Assembly: GCF_019320115.1 (NCBI RefSeq)
Contig: NC_089582.1
Span: forward strand, 122,971,259-123,035,258
DNA: 64,000 nucleotides
Source: Miscanthus floridulus
Lineage: Eukaryota; Streptophyta; Magnoliopsida; Poales; Poaceae
Direction of reading: 5' to 3'
In this document: one piece after another, positions 59,505-64,000 of the stretch
Numbering within the stretch: the stretch's first letter is position 1
Layout of the letters: each line of letters opens with the position of its first letter
Translations under genes and position numbers: made by a program
Notes under the pieces: generated by a model
The model's database searches: none
What the model was told of the DNA's origin: nothing
What the model saw: the letters and a program-made list of their open reading frames with translations, nothing else

Positions 59505-59994
59505 TTAGACCTTTTTGAGATCTATGAGTTTGTCTTTTGTCATTTCTCCATCCAAGGTCGTCATTTGAAACATTAAAAAAATTGAATCTAAAAATCTGAG
59601 AATTTCAATTAGAATATGTGGGATTTAAATGACTTCAAATGAAAAATATGTCAACAGCAAATTTATAGATACCTTCGAGATATACAACTTTTGACATAAT
59701 AATGTTTGCTTCATCCATTTTTTTTAAAAAAATATGAGTTTTATTGTGCTACACTGATTTTAGAGACGGCTCTAGAACCCGCCGCCTATAGAAATTGGAT
59801 TTCTAGAGATGGCTCTAGATCCAGCCACCTCTAAAGACTAGGACATTTTTTAGAGGTTGTTGTAGATCCAAGCTACCTCTAAAAATCAATTTCTAGAGGC
59901 ACGCTGGCTTGGGAACTTTTTTAGAGGTAGATTTTGATAGAGCCACCTCTACTAAAAATACATCCGTTCCTAAAAAATCATTTGTGTAGTAGTG

Positions 59995-60730
59995 ATTGTC
60001 AGTTGGTAATAGAAGTTAGTTGTGATAATGGATTATCATTGTCGGTTTGAAACCAGTGGTGGATAACTCTTACTATCACCGCTGACTTTTACCAATGAAG
60101 GACAAAACTGGCAATGACGAGGGTTTTCAAAATGTTTGTGATAAGCTCTCTGTGGTAGTGGTATGCTATGTCTCTTGTCTCCTAATTTTTTAATCTTATC
60201 AGCACAGAACTCATCTAATGTAAAATATAATTTATAAGATGTAAGCAGCAGACCCAGCTATCTGAATAGATAGAAAGATTGGTTGCCTAGTGGGGGTTGA
60301 CTTGGTTACTTAGGTAGCTAACCAGTGCACGACATGCAGATTAACTCAACAACGAACATCGTTGAAGGAAGTCAACTGTAGTAGCTCGCTAGTATAGTTG
60401 GAGATTGTGGCCATGATGGTTTCTACCTGTCGATACCATAGCGTTAGAGAGGCCATTCCGATCCATTAAGTTTGACACCTTGAATTGACCCCACAATTAT
60501 TAGTGATTGAAGAAATTAAAAAGTATTTTCTTTTAATCACAATGGAGTGCCGTACCCGTAGTTAGGAACGTGATGCCATGCACGCAGCATTATCGTTTAG
60601 CAAAAGTTAGCTAAATGGAGGGCCCTGGTGGTGACGAGGCACAATATATATTATGCGGATGTTCTTTGTTTCCATACCACAAAGTAGGATTGTGTTGGGC
60701 ATGCTGTGGGGGCTTCTTACATATTGATCT
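59995..60730. other. CACTA debris and intergenic sequence
   Basis: Positions 59995-60170 hold tatcattgtcggttt and actatcaccgctgac motifs and end in ctctgtggtagtg, an inverted CACTA-type end of another family, apparently the remnant into which the 57831 element went. The rest to 60730 shows no gene. Confidence 0.45.
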
Positions 60731-63700
60731 CACTACGCCAGATTTGCACATCACCGCCGGCATTATTACTGTCGGATTTATGAGAATTGACAGTGATGTA
60801 CCTTCACTGTCGGTTATGAGCTTGAAAATAAAAAAATGATCGGGGCTGGGCTAAAACCGGCAGTAAAGGACTACATCACTGCCGGTTTGTGGCTTGAACC
60901 GGCAGTGTTTTAGCGAGCACTCATCACTGCCGGTTTAAGCCAAGAGCCGATAGTGATTGGGCTCTATCACTGTCGGTTCTAGCCAAGAATCGACGGTGAT
61001 AAGCCTATAACACAAAAAGGCTGCAACCGTCCTCTCCTTCCTCCTCTCTTCCATCCCGAGAACAGAGGCGAGCGTTTGGACCCTTCCCTCCATTGTTGCG
61101 GTTGCTCTTCACCATGAAGCTAGTGCTTGGATTTTGAAGAATGGCTTGATCTTTTTGCTTTAAGGTTAGTAACAAACATCAACTCCTTTGATTTTGTTGC
61201 TTAATTAGCTTCGTTTTGATGGCTACATTGCTTGATTCTCATTCTAGTTCTTTCTCCATTCTAGAGAGCACTTTTCCAATTGGACATTTGTGCAAGGCTC
61301 AAATTGTGGTGAATCCATCATCCAAAAGGTTGATGTCTATGAACACATTTAAATTCCTAGCTAATTATTCCATGGTGGTCAAGATCATCATTGTTAGTAT
61401 GTGATGCTATAATTAGTTCTTAAAAGTAGAGTAGAATAGTTGTTCTTCAATATTGTGCAATAATTGTTTTTTACTATGATTTTCAATTTACAGGGCTGGG
61501 TCTACCAATTTCAATTTTCCAATAATTAGTGTACAATAATGTTTTCCAAAAATGGTACTTTTGAGCTACAATTGTTGTTCATGAAGCTCGATTTCTTATT
61601 AATTCTTTGCAATTACTGTCTCAATATTTTTTTGTGCAGAGATGGATCGAGAGTGGATGCATATGTCCCGAACGGACAAGCGATACATGCATGGCGTCAA
61701 CCAGTTTATCACAGATGGCAAAGCCCATGCTGGGAATGGAAACCCTGTGTTCTACCCATGCAAAGATTGCAAAAATCAAATAAACTTTCATCAAATTGAG
61801 TCTATACGATCGCACTTGATTACCAGGGGGTTCATGCCATACTATACGATATGGACTATGCATGGCAAGGTTGGTGTGAATGTTCTGCAGGAAAACGATG
61901 ATGATGTGGACATGCCTGACGTAGTCATCCATGATGCTGACGAGGAACCCGGTGTCAACACGGAACCTATGGCCACAGTTAATAATGTATTTAGGAATAC
62001 GCTAGCTGATGACACCGAGGATAACGATGGCATTTCTCAGCTGCTACGTAATGTAGAGATCGGATGTCTTAGTGAAAGACAGCTGAGAAAGCTATAGAAA
62101 ATGAGACAAGATGACAAAACACCATTGTATAAGAATTATCCAATGAGCAAACTGGAAGCCGACTTCATGCTGTTAGAGTTTAAATCGACAAACAGATTGA
62201 GCGATAAAGGCTTCGATCAGTTGTTAGGTATAATAGGGAAAATGCTCCTAGAAAAAAATAAGTTGCCAGAAAAGACATACTTGGCCAAGCAAATGATCTG
62301 CCCCATCGACCTCGAGATTGAAAAAATCCACACGTGTTCCAATGATTGCATATTGTACCATGAAGAAAAATACAAAGACTTGGACAAGTGCCCTAAGTGT
62401 GAAGCTCCATGGTACAAGAAAGGGCTGTCAGATGAGGGTACCAAGACCAGAGGACGTCCCGTAAAGGTTGTTTGGTATTTCCCTATAGCCCTGGGTGCAT
62501 AAGTTGTTTGCATGTGCAAAGTCAGCCAAGCTGTTGCGCTGGCATGGCGAAGAGCGTAAGAAAGATACGGTGATGAGGCACCCCACCGATGGGCATGACT
62601 GGAGGACTGTCAATACTATGTTCTATAAGGACATCGGTGGAGAGGTAAGGCACATTTAGTTTGCTTTGAGCACAGATAGGATGAATCCTTTCGACCAGGT
62701 TAGAAGCAATCATAGCATCTGGCCAGTGACGCTCTGTATATACAACCTTTCACCTTGGGTCTGTATGAAGCGGTCGTCCATCTAGATGCCACTACTGATC
62801 CAAGGGCCAAGACAACCTGTGAATGACATCGATGTGTTTCTGGAATCAGTGATCGATGAACTAGTGGAGATGTTTGAAAAGGGAGTGCCGGATGTTTGGG
62901 ACGAGTACAAAAAGGAACATGTCACGATCAAGGGAGTACTTATCGCTACAATCACCGACCTATCAGGTCGAGGTTTGTTGTCCGGAGAGAAGACAAAAGG
63001 CTATACTGGATGTGTCAAGTGCTTGGACGACACCGATGCGGTAAATCTGCCAAATAACTCAAAGATAATTTATATGGGACACTGTAGGTTCCTACCTAAG
63101 GATCACCCTTACCACAGGAACAGAAAAGATTTTAACAGTACTATTGAGAAACGCTTAGCTCTAAAATATTGAGACGGGCCTGTGATACTTTGAGAACTCA
63201 ACAAACTGGAGGTTGTCCTTGAGAAGGGGGGACAATGCAGTAGCGACGCCTAATGGGAGCGTTTGGAAGAAAAAATTGGTTTTCTGAAAACTACCTTACT
63301 GGACATTTCTGAGTGTACGCCACTATCTTGATCCCATGCACATCACTAAAAATGTGTACGCTAACACTCTTAACACCTTGATGGACACCGGGGGACATCG
63401 AAGGATTTACTAGCCACACGCCTGGACATACAACACTTGGGAATCAGGAAGGAGCTGCATCCCGTGGAGCTAGAGAATGGCATTGATGTGTCCACGCTAG
63501 AGCAGCTGCGGCGAGACATAGCCAAAACTCTCATTAGGCTTGAGATGCATTTCCTGCCGACTTACTTTGATATCTCATTGCATCTACTCATTCATCTTGT
63601 TGACCAAATTAGAGCCCTTGGCCCAATGTACCTGCATCAGATGTTCCCTTTTGAAAGATTGATGAAAGTTTTCAGGAGGTATGTTAGGAACAGATTTAGG

Positions 63701-64000
63701 CCAGAAGGGGGCATGGTTGAAGGATGGTCAACGGAGGAGGCCGTTGAGTTCTGCACATATTATCTAGACATCAAAAGGGTCTGAGTTCCAGAATCTCGTC
63801 ACGAGGGAAGACTACGTGGCAAAGGAATGATCGAGGAGAAATCTATTATAGTGGACAACCCTGTTTATTTCAGACATGCACAGTTCGCTGTTCTCCAGCA
63901 AGCCAAGGGTGTGATGCCATACATTGACGAGCATAGGCAATCGCTACAGACTCTGTATCCGAGCTGATCATAGGCTTGGCTGGTGTTGACACAAAATGTG
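60731..64000 (+). mobile_element. CACTA (En/Spm) transposon with TNP2-like transposase, right end outside window
   Basis: Starts cactacgccagatttgcaca, followed by at least seven subterminal motifs of the type tcactgccggttt / aaccggcagtg in both orientations (60745-61010). A C/T-rich leader and an intron-like region (61020-61640) precede the transposase. The element runs off the window. Confidence 0.88.
61642..63967 (+). pseudogene. CACTA TNP2-type transposase with internal deletion, frameshift and stops
   Basis: The N-terminal transposase-associated domain (MDREWMHMSRTDKRYMHGV, FYPCKDCKNQ, HLITRGFMPYYTIW) is followed by a stop at about 62095. Transposase_21 then begins (FMLLEFKSTNRLSDKGFDQLL, CPKCEAPWYKK, VKVVWYFPI). 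A frame change near 62500 leads into KLFACAKSAKLLRWHG. Stops lie at about 62656 and 62784. NDIDVFLESVIDELVEMF, GYTGCVKCLDDTDAV and YMGHCRFLPKDHPYHRNRKDF follow, then a broken stretch (63173-63430). A DUF4218-like part (VSTLEQLRRDIAKTL, DISLHLLIHLVDQI, FRPEGGMVEGWSTEEAVEF) closes the visible gene. ELENG joins directly to IDVSTLEQL, where relatives usually have about 80 more residues. Confidence 0.85.

Larger units (their letters stand above)
57831..59994. mobile_element. Non-autonomous CACTA element, 2.16 kb
   Basis: The left terminus cactactacacaagggattt is inverted at the right as aaatcatttgtgtagtagtg. Subterminal tagaggtggct/agccacctcta repeats lie at both sides (57850-57950 and 59760-59960). 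The flanking triplets are atc and att, so the target duplication is imperfect. There is no transposase; a 1-kb element is inserted in the middle. Confidence 0.85.

Overview
This is a piece of a grass (Poaceae) nuclear genome, probably panicoid. Plant-type GT..AG introns, plant Argonaute exons, and grass-style CACTA, PIF/Harbinger, hAT, Stowaway, Ty1/copia and Ty3/gypsy elements all point that way. I found no intact host gene. The host content is a decayed tandem pair of Argonaute genes of the MEL1/AGO11-14 type, two captured exon scraps (a thiolase and a brassinosteroid-signalling kinase), and layers of transposons.

Layout. 1-1848: the MID-PIWI half of Argonaute copy A, running off the left edge. 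1849-5516: intergenic DNA with a hAT MITE and a Stowaway MITE. 5517-28499: a second, badly broken Argonaute (AGO-B). Its exons are spread over about 22.6 kb. A non-autonomous LTR element sits in one exon (TSD cggag) and carries an hAT transposon. A 7.7-kb stretch (promoter, N-PAZ exons, LTR element, hAT) is duplicated in tandem, and the second copy is partly deleted. A small MITE sits in another exon, and an 8-kb copia element sits in an intron (TSD gatag). That copia is itself interrupted by a second member of the same non-autonomous LTR family (TSD gcaga).

29406-39188: a probable PIF/Harbinger element. Its Myb/SANT-like ORF1 is split by a gag-protease-only gypsy element (TSD agatg), and thiolase and BSK exons lie between ORF1 and the DDE transposase. 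35623-56253: a 10.3-kb direct tandem duplication. Its two copies differ, as far as I can see, only by single-base indels, so it is either extremely recent or an assembly artefact. Each copy holds the Harbinger transposase, the captured exons, a solo gypsy LTR, AT-rich repeats, nested MITEs, a CACTA fragment and all or part of an hAT MITE. 56416-64000: Stowaway MITE, a CACTA element with a Tourist-like element nested in it, CACTA debris, and a coding CACTA element (TNP2-like transposase, pseudogene) cut by the right edge.

The clearest biological signals are these. AGO-B has lost three of the four slicer residues. A duplicated AGO 5' half is embedded in transposons and could feed small RNAs against its own family. 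The copia polyprotein carries 14 nonsense codons that are all TAG or TGA and fit C-to-T changes in CHG/CG methylation contexts. Host exons have been captured next to a Harbinger transposase. All functional statements are by eye from sequence motifs; no database search was run, and coordinates may be off by a base or two.
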